Assembly: GCF_902806695.1 (NCBI RefSeq)
Contig: NZ_CADCXN010000054.1
Coordinates: 1 to 47,420, forward strand
Direction of reading: 5' to 3'
Length of the DNA: 47,420 bases
DNA from: Candidatus Methylobacter favarea
Lineage (GTDB): Bacteria > Pseudomonadota > Gammaproteobacteria > Methylococcales > Methylomonadaceae
The stretch's first letter is position 1; each line of letters starts with the position of its first letter. Both the position numbers and the translations under genes were made by a program. The notes below the pieces were generated by a model. That model saw nothing but the letters and a program-made list of their open reading frames with translations. It had not been told where the DNA came from and searched no databases. This document shows positions 26,874 to 34,641 of the stretch, one piece after another.

Positions 26874-27938
26874 ATGACTATCGACTTTTTAATCATAGGC
26901 CAGGGACTGGCCGGCAGCCTGCTTGCATGGGAACTTATGCAAAGAAATTGCCAAGTGATAGTTATTGATAGCGGCAAGGAAAATGCCTCGCAAATTGCCG
27001 CCGGATTGATTAATCCCATCACGGGCCTGCGCTTTGTAAAATCAGCCCATGTCGACAGCTTATTGCCCGCGGCAAAACGCTTTTATTCCAGGTTATCCGG
27101 CTATTTTCAGCAATCTTTTTACATTGAAAAACCGATGCTGCGCATTTTTTGCAGTGAAAAAGAAGTTAAAAATTGTATGGGGAGGTTTGATGATCCTGCG
27201 TATCGAAGCTATTTGGGTGATTTAATACCGCCGGAAAGACCCATTGCCAACCTGGTGACGCCGTTCGGTTTCCTGGAGCAAAAACAAACCGGCTATTTAT
27301 TAACCAGGCCCTTATTACGCTGCTTAAAAGATTTTTTCATTTCTGCAAACAGCTACCGGCTGGCTGACTTAAATTACGGCGATATCCAGCTCAAGCCGTC
27401 TTTACGCTGGCAGGACATTTATGCCAGACAAATTATTTTCTGCGAAGGTTATCGCGCCATACAAAATCCCTGGTTTTCATGGCTGCCTTTTCAAGCGGTA
27501 AAAGGTGAAATTCTAACGCTGGAACACGAAGCCGGATTGCCCGATAAAATCCTTAATTACGGCAACTGGCTGCTTCCCTTAAACTCCCATCAAATCCGTA
27601 CCGGCGCAACCTTCGACCGGGAGAATCTGGATACTGAGCCTACCGAGTCGGGCAAAGATCAATTATTAACCTCACTCGGGCAAATGTCAGCCGATTTAAG
27701 GCATGCCAAGCTGATAAACCATGAGGCCAACATCAGGCCCAGCACCCAGGACAGATACCCGTTTATCGGCACTCACCCGCAGCACAGGCAGGTCGCCATT
27801 TTTAACGGCTTTGGCGCCAAAGGCAGCGTGCAGATACCCTGGCACAGCCAGCGCTTGGCGGATGCGTTATTGCATGGCGCTCTCTTGCCTGATTCCTGTA
27901 ATATCAACCGGCACTATGCCACGCATTTCCCTGGTTGA
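26874..27938 (+). CDS. FAD-dependent oxidoreductase (DAO family), MnmC oxidase-like candidate
   Basis: The 354-residue flavoprotein opens with the dinucleotide-binding motif FLIIGQGLAGSLLAWEL, followed by a second FAD contact VIVIDSGKENAS and the AAGLINPITG block. The C-terminal FAD contact is YPFIGTHPQHRQVAIFNGFG with GAKGSVQIP. This is the DAO (D-amino acid oxidase-like) family, which includes the oxidase domain of MnmC. The 23-base overlap with an MnmM-like methyltransferase gene suggests a role in tRNA wobble-uridine modification, removing the carboxymethyl group of cmnm5U. That assignment rests on context and is inference. Confidence 0.78.
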   Translation: MTIDFLIIGQGLAGSLLAWELMQRNCQVIVIDSGKENASQIAAGLINPITGLRFVKSAHVDSLLPAAKRFYSRLSGYFQQSFYIEKPMLRIFCSEKEVKNCMGRFDDPAYRSYLGDLIPPERPIANLVTPFGFLEQKQTGYLLTRPLLRCLKDFFISANSYRLADLNYGDIQLKPSLRWQDIYARQIIFCEGYRAIQNPWFSWLPFQAVKGEILTLEHEAGLPDKILNYGNWLLPLNSHQIRTGATFDRENLDTEPTESGKDQLLTSLGQMSADLRHAKLINHEANIRPSTQDRYPFIGTHPQHRQVAIFNGFGAKGSVQIPWHSQRLADALLHGALLPDSCNINRHYATHFPG

Positions 27939-28491
27939 TATAGCCCACGACCTCATCAGGGAAAATCTGCGCAGCGGCGATATTGCCATTGATGCGACGG
28001 CAGGCAACGGCCATGATACGCTGTTTCTTGCTGAACAAATAAGTCCTTCAGGGAAAGTTTACAGTTTTGATATACAACAGGCGGCCCTGGAGGCTACCCA
28101 CGCAAGATTCCGGCAGACAAAATCTCACGAATGCCTGACCCTGATCCATGCAAGTCATGCGGAGATGAGTGAGAAGATTCCGGCGCGGCATCATGGCAGA
28201 ATCAGGGCCTGCATGTTTAACCTGGGCTATCTGCCGGGCGGCGATAAAAGGCTTATCACGCGGACAGAATCGACATTGGCGGCATTGACTTCCGCCAGCC
28301 AGATATTATCAGGCCAAGGCATTATGACCGTTATTGCTTATCCCGGTCATGCCGGGGGCGATCAGGAGACAATCCAGGTTAAAAACTGGTGCGAACAACT
28401 GAGTCCCGAGCAGTTTAAAATCAGCATTATTTACGGCCACGAACCTAAGGATTCAGACCCCAGGCTTTTTTTGATTCGCAAACTGAGCTAA
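27916..28491 (+). CDS. mnmM: SAM-dependent methyltransferase, MnmM/YtqB family
   Basis: This encodes 191 residues from the ATG at 27916. The longer open frame runs back into the oxidoreductase gene and matches nothing there. Motif I is AIDATAGNGHDTLFLAEQ (about residues 23-40), and a second block FNLGYLPGGDKRLITR is the hallmark of YtqB-type (PF06962) methyltransferases. B. subtilis YtqB, renamed MnmM, methylates nm5(s2)U at the tRNA wobble position. The start lies inside the upstream oxidoreductase gene, so the two are translationally coupled. Symbol given by family resemblance. Confidence 0.8.
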   Translation: MPRISLVDIAHDLIRENLRSGDIAIDATAGNGHDTLFLAEQISPSGKVYSFDIQQAALEATHARFRQTKSHECLTLIHASHAEMSEKIPARHHGRIRACMFNLGYLPGGDKRLITRTESTLAALTSASQILSGQGIMTVIAYPGHAGGDQETIQVKNWCEQLSPEQFKISIIYGHEPKDSDPRLFLIRKLS

Positions 28492-28550
28492 GGCAAAAAA
28501 GCTCGCCGCTTTATTTTAATGCCTGCCCAGTTTCAGCGCCTGTTCATGAT

Positions 28551-29483
28551 TTATCTGCTTTCAGGCCGGTTATTTATTATATTTCTGACAATCGGCCAAC
28601 CGTGGCTTAGCCATTTTTCCTTACCATAAGCCAGGGCGGGCTTAATCCGGCTCACGATGCGCTTCATAAAAGCCATAAATTTATTGAAACGGATTTTATT
28701 CTGTTCCGACGTCAATGTATCTTTCCATTGCAGGTAGTGCACACCGGGGCCATCAATAAACACCGGTTTAAAAAGCCACATTTCCAGAATGGAAATCACC
28801 CACATAAAAATAAATGAAACACCCATGCCCATACCGGCCAATATAACCAGCCAGGCAAACATCGGATGAATTTTGGTTAGCCACCAGGACAGGATATCGG
28901 CGATTAGGAAGACATAGGGCATACCAATGGCAATGCATTTGTACTTGGTCGACGTAGTCTCTGAAAAGCTGAAAATAAGCCCTACAAACATAAAAATAAA
29001 ACTGATGCCGAACAAATGAATATGTGAAACACGGGTTAATGAGGCAAAGGTAGCGCCTTCATCGCCGGCCGTTAACGCTTTTAATTGTTCAAACCGGGTA
29101 AAATCGGGCAGGCCTGCTGCGTCTTTGTTATGGCACATGACGCAGCGCGTTTCAATGATTTTGTCGACGCCTGAATCCTTATAATCCTCAAGCTTGGCGC
29201 CGTCCCGGACCCATTGCATGATCATAAAACGCTCCTGCTCAGGCGCCTTGTCTTTCATGGATCCGTTCAGCTTGTTTTCCAGAACCGTTCCTGACCGGTT
29301 GCCGTAATAACTGTAGACAATATCATCGATAGACAAGCCCAATTTACCGTCAGCCATGCCATGCGTAAACAATATCTGTACCAGGGCAAAAAAATAGCCT
29401 ATGCCTACTGTGCATAAGTAGCCGGTAAACAATACCTTGATAGGCGTGTCGTGGTCTTTTAAGGGGGTATATTTCTGTATCAT
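28551..29483 (-). CDS. Multi-helix membrane protein with single c-type haem site
   Basis: The 310-residue product has one N-terminal helix (about 17-40), a periplasmic segment with CVMCH (residues 114-118) for covalent haem, and four further helices (about 155-172, 186-203, 208-230). It ends in a basic cytoplasmic tail. The histidine-containing HIHLFGISFIFMF and IHPMFAW helices could bind further haem or quinone. I do not recognise a named family; similar proteins are sometimes annotated misleadingly. A role in electron transfer near the nitrogen genes is inference. It is divergent from the ANTAR regulator. Confidence 0.7.
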   Translation of the reverse strand: MIQKYTPLKDHDTPIKVLFTGYLCTVGIGYFFALVQILFTHGMADGKLGLSIDDIVYSYYGNRSGTVLENKLNGSMKDKAPEQERFMIMQWVRDGAKLEDYKDSGVDKIIETRCVMCHNKDAAGLPDFTRFEQLKALTAGDEGATFASLTRVSHIHLFGISFIFMFVGLIFSFSETTSTKYKCIAIGMPYVFLIADILSWWLTKIHPMFAWLVILAGMGMGVSFIFMWVISILEMWLFKPVFIDGPGVHYLQWKDTLTSEQNKIRFNKFMAFMKRIVSRIKPALAYGKEKWLSHGWPIVRNIINNRPESR

Positions 29484-30059
29484 ATTATCTGCTTTGAATT
29501 AAAGGGCTTATTTCGGCGACATCCATTACGGTAGTAATTAAAATAACTCACAGCAGATTCCATGCCGATGAGTATCAAAAGTATAGATTAATTTTTTAAC
29601 TTGCAGCAAGCGTTGCCTCGGCAAAGCGTTCATTCGTCAGGAAATGGCTTGAGGCCCCGCCAAACAATGAGAGTTATTATTTTGGAAGGTCATGAATAGG
29701 TGAAATAATTCAGGTTTCAACCTGATGAAGTGCAATAAAAGCAATTATTAGAAAATCCAGGTTGGTGCAACTTAATACACACTTGCGCAAAATAATAGCT
29801 TATTTGATATCCTTAAGCTATTTATTCACAGTATTTTTCAGGGCTTGACTGAAAAAATGCCTATCCAGGCGGCAGTTTTGAATATATCAGACAGTGAGCC
29901 GGAACCAAGCAAAACTGTATTTACTATGCAGCTCCTGAAAGAGCCATACTAGCGCCTGGCGAATCGGCAAGGTTTCACGAGATTTTATTCTGATATCGAT
30001 GCTCAACGGCAGATAGCTAATAATGAACCCCAATCTATTACATTGACCGGCACAAATAC
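29484..30059. other. Divergent intergenic region before the ANTAR regulator
   Basis: This 576-base region separates the membrane cytochrome gene (leftward) from the regulator gene (rightward) and must hold both promoters. No gene with a recognisable product is present on either strand. A 6-bp inverted repeat CAGGTT/AACCTG lies at 29711-29724. No sigma-54 promoter at the correct GG/GC spacing was found. Confidence 0.5.
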
Positions 30060-30635
30060 ATGAACATGATGAATGTATTATTAATTGAAGACAATCCTGA
30101 TAATGCATTGCTGGAAAACAATCTTAAAAAGCGGGGTTTCAAAGTGTTAAAAACCCGACACAATGCTATGTTTTTAACGCTAATCAAGGAAATCAAACCC
30201 GATGTTGTCATTTTTAATCTGGAAACGCCCTCTGAAAAAATATTAACCGACCTGCATAGCCTCAATCATCAATGGGCGCTACCGGTAATCATGTTTGCCA
30301 GAGACGATAATATTGACACGATCAATCAGGCCATAAAAGCCGAAGTCAGCGCCTTTATAGTTGAAGGTGACGAAAATAACCGCATTAACAGCATTATCAA
30401 GGTGGCCAGCGCCAGCTTCCGGCACCAGCAATTACTTAAAAATGAGCTCGAGGAAGTCCGGGCAAAACTTGAAAACAGAAAGCAGGTAGACCAGGCCAAA
30501 GCCATTTTAATCAAGACCCAGAATTTTACTGAAGACCAAGCTTATCACAAGCTCAGGAAATTGGCAATGGATCGTAATATCACGCTGAGCGAAATGGCCA
30601 AAAATGTTATCGCCATGGCGGAACTGCTTAAATAA
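30060..30635 (+). CDS. ANTAR-domain RNA-binding antiterminator with degenerate receiver (NasT-like)
   Basis: The 191-residue protein has a response-regulator receiver (residues about 4-115) and a C-terminal ANTAR domain (about 131-185) with NRKQVDQAKAILIKTQNFTE and YHKLRKLAMDRNITLSEMAK. ANTAR proteins bind paired hexaloop hairpins in nascent RNA and prevent terminator formation. The receiver keeps the acidic pair in IEDNPD, but the phosphoacceptor site reads IFNLE, with Asn53 where Asp is expected, and the usual Lys is not evident. Control by phosphorylation therefore seems unlikely. It lies upstream of a GAF protein and the nrt genes. Confidence 0.88.
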   Translation: MNMMNVLLIEDNPDNALLENNLKKRGFKVLKTRHNAMFLTLIKEIKPDVVIFNLETPSEKILTDLHSLNHQWALPVIMFARDDNIDTINQAIKAEVSAFIVEGDENNRINSIIKVASASFRHQQLLKNELEEVRAKLENRKQVDQAKAILIKTQNFTEDQAYHKLRKLAMDRNITLSEMAKNVIAMAELLK

Positions 30636-30666
30636 AAAACTCTTACTCTTCAAAATTGCTCTTAAT

Positions 30667-31590
30667 ATGAAAACCTTTATTAAAGTCACTGAAATATGGA
30701 TACCCAATAAGGATCGCATCAGGCTTGAATTCGGTTCCGGGGTCTATGGCGAACTGACCGATTTTAAAGCGGCTAGCGAACAACATCAATTTGCCTATAA
30801 TGAAGGCTTGCCGGGTAGAGCCTGGGCGGCAGGCCATCCGATTGTTCTTACCCAATTTGATCATTCTTATTTTAAACGAACCGCCGCCGCAAAAAAAGCA
30901 GGTCTGACCTGCGGCATTGCCATACCCGTTTTTTCCGGCGATTTCCTAATGGCGGTTGTGGTATTTTTATGCGGCGGCGATGCCGAACATGCCGGCGCCA
31001 TTGAAGTATGGCGCAATAACTGCGCAGCCCAAAACACACTCAGCGTTATGGAGGGTTATTACGGCAGCAGGCACTCTTTTGAAACTGTTTCCAGACAGAT
31101 CAATATACCGAAAGGCCACGGGCTGCCCGGACTGGTATGGGCAACCGGCATGCCGATCCTTATGGAGGATATGGGCAAAACGGATGACATTATCAGAGCC
31201 TCTGATGCGCAGCAAGCCGGCATAACCACAGGGCTTGGCATTCCCGTTTCCGACCATAGCCGGCAAACCTTTATCATGACTTTTCTTTCAGCCAAAGCCG
31301 CGCCCATCGCCAAACGTATCCAGATATGGACGCTGAATACGGAAGGCAATCAGCTCATTTGCCATCAGGGCTTTAGCAAAACCAGCAATGATCTGGCCGA
31401 GATATTTGAAACCATTCCGGTTAACAAGGGTGAAGGAGCGCTAGGCCGGGTCTGGTTAACCGGGATGCCGGTAATCAGCGGCAACCATGAATCCGCCTAC
31501 AATCCTGAATTGGATAATCTAAGCAGTATGCTGGCAATACCGGTCATAGAACATGGCAGGTTAAAAGCCATTGTTACTTTTTTATTTTAA
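30667..31590 (+). CDS. Triple tandem GAF-like sensor protein
   Basis: This encodes 307 residues from the ATG at 30667. Three repeats of exactly 105 residues are visible through GLPGRAW (47-53), GLPGLVW (152-158) and GALGRVW (257-263), each followed by xxGxPI/V. A matching core strand IPV occurs at about 83-88, 189-194 and 288-293. The pattern indicates three GAF-like ligand-binding domains with no output domain, kinase or helix-turn-helix. It starts 31 bases after the ANTAR gene, so it is a candidate sensor partner taking the place of NasS. The ligand is unknown. Confidence 0.8.
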   Translation: MKTFIKVTEIWIPNKDRIRLEFGSGVYGELTDFKAASEQHQFAYNEGLPGRAWAAGHPIVLTQFDHSYFKRTAAAKKAGLTCGIAIPVFSGDFLMAVVVFLCGGDAEHAGAIEVWRNNCAAQNTLSVMEGYYGSRHSFETVSRQINIPKGHGLPGLVWATGMPILMEDMGKTDDIIRASDAQQAGITTGLGIPVSDHSRQTFIMTFLSAKAAPIAKRIQIWTLNTEGNQLICHQGFSKTSNDLAEIFETIPVNKGEGALGRVWLTGMPVISGNHESAYNPELDNLSSMLAIPVIEHGRLKAIVTFLF

Positions 31591-31939
31591 ATTCAATTAC
31601 TTAAATTTCAGAGAAATCAGCAATCTTTGCTGACGACATGAAAATGCATATGTCCTCCATCGCAGGCAGACAAATCAGCTCGCTCCCTAGTCCGTTAATT
31701 CAATCTGGACAGCTATTGCTTTAAGTGAGCGTTTTATAAAGACCTTTTTTGGTGCACGAAGACCTGATAGTGCACATTAGTAAGGCATGGCATTAAACTC
31801 CAAAGTCCCGATCTACCTTATTAACGCATCTTCTTTCCTTCCCCAAAAATTTATAATATTTTGAATTAATTGATATAAAAGCTGAGACGAGCAAGTTATT
31901 CAGCCATTGGCATAAGTTATGCTTTAACCTGATTGCAAC

Positions 31940-31957
31940 GGCTCTAACGGTGGAGCC
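31940..31957 (+). promoter_or_regulatory. Candidate ANTAR-target hairpin P1 in nrtA leader
   Basis: GGCTCT (31940-31945) and GGAGCC (31952-31957) form a 6-bp stem with one G-U pair, closing the hexaloop AACGGT. Adenine at loop position 1 and guanine at position 4 are exactly the bases required by ANTAR proteins. It lies 36 bases before the terminator described below. Confidence 0.6.
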
Positions 31958-31985
31958 TAAAAAATCCAGCTCATCTTGAGCCCAA

Positions 31986-31997
31986 GACAAAGGCGTC
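31986..31997 (+). promoter_or_regulatory. Weak candidate ANTAR-target hairpin P2
   Basis: GAC (31986-31988) and GTC (31995-31997) close the hexaloop AAAGGC, which again has A at position 1 and G at position 4. The stem has only 3 bp, so the structure is marginal alone. Its 3' arm uses bases that form the base of the terminator stem, so the two structures are mutually exclusive, as in known ANTAR leaders. Confidence 0.35.
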
Positions 31998-32048
31998 GAC
32001 AAAAGCGAATGCACTTCCATTGCGTTCGGTTTGAAGACGTTTTTTTTT
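31994..32048 (+). terminator. Intrinsic terminator/attenuator in the nrtA leader
   Basis: The core stem CGAATGCA (32006-32013) pairs with TGCGTTCG (32021-32028). It is extended by CAAA (32000-32003) with TTTG (32030-32033) and CGTC (31994-31997) with GACG (32036-32039). Nine T follow at 32040-32048. The ATG of nrtA is 31 bases downstream, so transcription would stop before the gene unless an antiterminator acts. This is a regulatory terminator, not a gene-end one. Confidence 0.82.
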
Positions 32049-32078
32049 GCCCGTAATTTTTGTACAGGAACCCTCATC

Positions 32079-33479
32079 ATGAAACAAACCAGGATAGCCA
32101 CTCTTAAGAAGCTGGCGACGGCGATAATTGCCATAGCCAGTTTAACGACGCTAACCTTTGCCGCCAATGTCCATGCAGCTGAAGATCCGGAAAAGGACAG
32201 CCTGAAGCTTGGCTTTATTAAATTGACCGATATGGCTCCGTTGGCGGTTGCTTATGAAAAAGGTTATTTCGATGATGAAGGCCTTTCAGTTCAGCTAGAA
32301 GCCCAGGCCAACTGGAAGGTGCTGCTGGACCGGGTCATCAACGGTGAATTGGACGGAGCGCATATGCTGGCGGGTCAGCCACTGGGGGCAACCATTGGAT
32401 TCGGCACCAAGGCTGAAGTTATTACGGCATTCAGCATGGACTTAAACGGCAATGCCATTACCGTATCGAATGAGATTTGGAAGCAAATGAAAAAGGGTGT
32501 GCCCATGACAGGAGGCAAACCTGTCCACCCGATTAAAGCAGACTCATTAAAACCGGTCGTGGAGAAATTCAAAAGCGAAGGCAAACCGTTCAGTATGGCG
32601 ATGGTTTTCCCGGTATCCACCCATAACTATGAATTGCGCTACTGGCTGGCAGCCGGCGGCATCAAGCCCGGCTTTTATTCCCCGCCCCAAGATACGTCGG
32701 GACAGGTTGATGCCGACGCCTTGCTGTCCGTAACGCCGCCGCCGCAAATGCCGGCCACCCTGGATGCCGGTACGATTGTCGGTTACTGTGTCGGTGAACC
32801 CTGGAATCAGCAAGCGGTAATTAAAGGCATCGGCGTTCCGGTTATCAGCGATTATGAAATCTGGAAAAATAATCCCGAAAAAGTATTTGGCGTTAGCAAG
32901 GCATGGGCGGACAAATATCCAAAAACTCATCTGGCGGTAGTCAAGGCATTGATTCGTGCGGCCATGTGGCTGGATGCCGACAACAATAAAAACCGTCCTG
33001 AAGCCGTAGAAATGTTATCGCAAAAACAGTATGTCGGCGCTGACTACGAAGTCATCGCCAACAGCATGACCGGCACTTTTGAATATGAAAAAGGCGATAA
33101 ACGGCCGTTACCCGATTTCAATGTCTTTTTTCGCTATAACGCAACCTATCCCTATTACAGCGACGCCATCTGGTATCTAACCCAAATGCGCCGCTGGGGC
33201 CAGATCAACGAAGAGAAACCGGATGCCTGGTTTATGGAAACGGCCAAAAAAGTCTATCGGCCTGATATCTACATGGCTGCAGCCAAGGCCCTGATTGCCG
33301 AGGGTAAAGCCAAAGCCTCCGATTTTCCCGGCGCAAAGGAAACCGGTTTTAAACCGCCTCAGGCTGATTTTATTGACAATATCATTTATGACGGCTCGAA
33401 ACCCAATGAGTATCTGACTAAGTTCACCATTGGCCTTAAAGGCAAGCAAAAAATATCCGGTGGAAAAATCGTTGAGTAA
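32079..33479 (+). CDS. nrtA: Nitrate/cyanate ABC transporter substrate-binding protein NrtA
   Basis: This encodes 466 residues from the ATG at 32079 with AGGAA at 32066. A TTG further upstream lies inside the terminator and is rejected. A Sec signal peptide ends near VHAAEDP. The mature protein has the NrtA features [35 protein letters not shown] and [12 protein letters not shown]. It captures nitrate, or possibly nitrite or cyanate, in the periplasm and hands it to NrtBC. It is the first structural gene of the nrt operon and is controlled by the leader described above. Confidence 0.9.
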   Translation: MKQTRIATLKKLATAIIAIASLTTLTFAANVHAAEDPEKDSLKLGFIKLTDMAPLAVAYEKGYFDDEGLSVQLEAQANWKVLLDRVINGELDGAHMLAGQPLGATIGFGTKAEVITAFSMDLNGNAITVSNEIWKQMKKGVPMTGGKPVHPIKADSLKPVVEKFKSEGKPFSMAMVFPVSTHNYELRYWLAAGGIKPGFYSPPQDTSGQVDADALLSVTPPPQMPATLDAGTIVGYCVGEPWNQQAVIKGIGVPVISDYEIWKNNPEKVFGVSKAWADKYPKTHLAVVKALIRAAMWLDADNNKNRPEAVEMLSQKQYVGADYEVIANSMTGTFEYEKGDKRPLPDFNVFFRYNATYPYYSDAIWYLTQMRRWGQINEEKPDAWFMETAKKVYRPDIYMAAAKALIAEGKAKASDFPGAKETGFKPPQADFIDNIIYDGSKPNEYLTKFTIGLKGKQKISGGKIVE

Positions 33480-33611
33480 GGGCCGGCATTGTGCCCGCCC
33501 ATGGCTACTACACGGCGATGGCCACTACAAAGGGTTGCGTCGCTAAACAGTGGATGTGTGTGAGTGCAAGGACGCGTATTTTTTATCTCCCACCTGTTTA
33601 AAGGTACCAAA

Positions 33612-34628
33612 ATGAACAACAAGCTAATCAAATTTCTTAACTTAAGCGGCCTAACCTGGTTTGTTCCTTTTGTAAAAATAGCCGCCGGGGAAAATCCTGT
33701 ACAACAACTGCGCCAACTATGGCTGATCATGGGCATTCCTGTTATCGCCTTTATATTATTTCTGGGCCTCTGGGGCTTTTCGGCATCCAGAATCAACACC
33801 AGTCTGGGAGCTATTCCCGGCCCGGTTGCAGTCTGGCATGAGGCAGGGGGATTGTTGGCTGAACATTACGCAGAAAAACACAAAGAGCTTGAATATTATC
33901 AACGCCAGCAAGCACGCAATGAAAAAAAACTGGCGGAAAATCCGGATTCTGAAATAAAAAGCCGTCCCTATAACGGCCAGGCGACCTATCTGGATAAGAT
34001 TTTAACCAGTCTCTACACGGTTTTTGCCGGTTTTGTGATCGCCACCTTAATCGCCATACCGCTGGGTCTTTTTTGCGGCATGAGCCCGGTTTTCAATACC
34101 GCCATCAATCCGCTGATCCAGATATTTAAACCGGTATCGCCGCTGGCGTGGCTGCCTATCATCACCCTGGTTGTCAGCGCCATGTATGTAAGCACTGATG
34201 ACTCCTGGTTTGAAAAATCATTCCTGACCTCGGCCATTACCGTCACGCTGTGCTCGCTTTGGCCTACCCTGATTAATACCGCCGTGGGCGTCTCGTCCAT
34301 TGACAAAGATCTGGTGAATGTCGGCAAAGTCCTGCGGCTTAACTGGCTTACCCAAATCAGAAAAATCATTATTCCGTCCTCCCTGCCTTATATTTTCACC
34401 GGCATGCGCTTGTCGCTGGGCGTAGGCTGGATGGTGTTGATTGCCGCCGAAATGCTGGCACAAAACCCGGGACTGGGAAAATTTGTCTGGGATGAGTTCC
34501 AGAACGGCAGTTCCAATTCATTAGGCAGGATCATGGTAGCGGTATTCACCATCGGCATTATCGGCTTTATCCTGGATCGCATCATGCAGTCATTTCAAAA
34601 AGTATTCTCTTTCGGTAGAGAACTTTAA
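33612..34628 (+). CDS. nrtB: Nitrate ABC transporter permease NrtB
   Basis: This encodes 338 residues from the ATG at 33612, preceded by AAGG. The open frame extends 16 codons to a GTG, judged false. There are about six membrane helices and an EAA-type coupling loop near DLVNVGKVLRLNWLTQIRKI (about residues 250-270). A charged periplasmic loop (KHKELEYYQRQQARNEKKLA) lies between helix 1 and the rest. It forms the transmembrane channel of the NrtABCD system. It follows nrtA by 132 bases. Confidence 0.9.
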   Translation: MNNKLIKFLNLSGLTWFVPFVKIAAGENPVQQLRQLWLIMGIPVIAFILFLGLWGFSASRINTSLGAIPGPVAVWHEAGGLLAEHYAEKHKELEYYQRQQARNEKKLAENPDSEIKSRPYNGQATYLDKILTSLYTVFAGFVIATLIAIPLGLFCGMSPVFNTAINPLIQIFKPVSPLAWLPIITLVVSAMYVSTDDSWFEKSFLTSAITVTLCSLWPTLINTAVGVSSIDKDLVNVGKVLRLNWLTQIRKIIIPSSLPYIFTGMRLSLGVGWMVLIAAEMLAQNPGLGKFVWDEFQNGSSNSLGRIMVAVFTIGIIGFILDRIMQSFQKVFSFGREL

Positions 34629-34641
34629 CCCGGAGACAATC

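Noticed and set aside
29760-29800. Possible sigma-54 promoter (TTGGTGC followed by TTGC)
   Set aside because: The GG and GC elements are not at the required spacing.
29887-30265. Minus-strand open frames opposite the ANTAR regulator start
   Set aside because: Overlap a clear gene on the other strand and have no recognisable product or ribosome binding site.
31971-31988. UCUUG/CAAGA hairpin as the second ANTAR hairpin
   Set aside because: Its loop has four bases and lacks the A1/G4 hexaloop; it was dropped in favour of the weaker hexaloop at 31986-31997.
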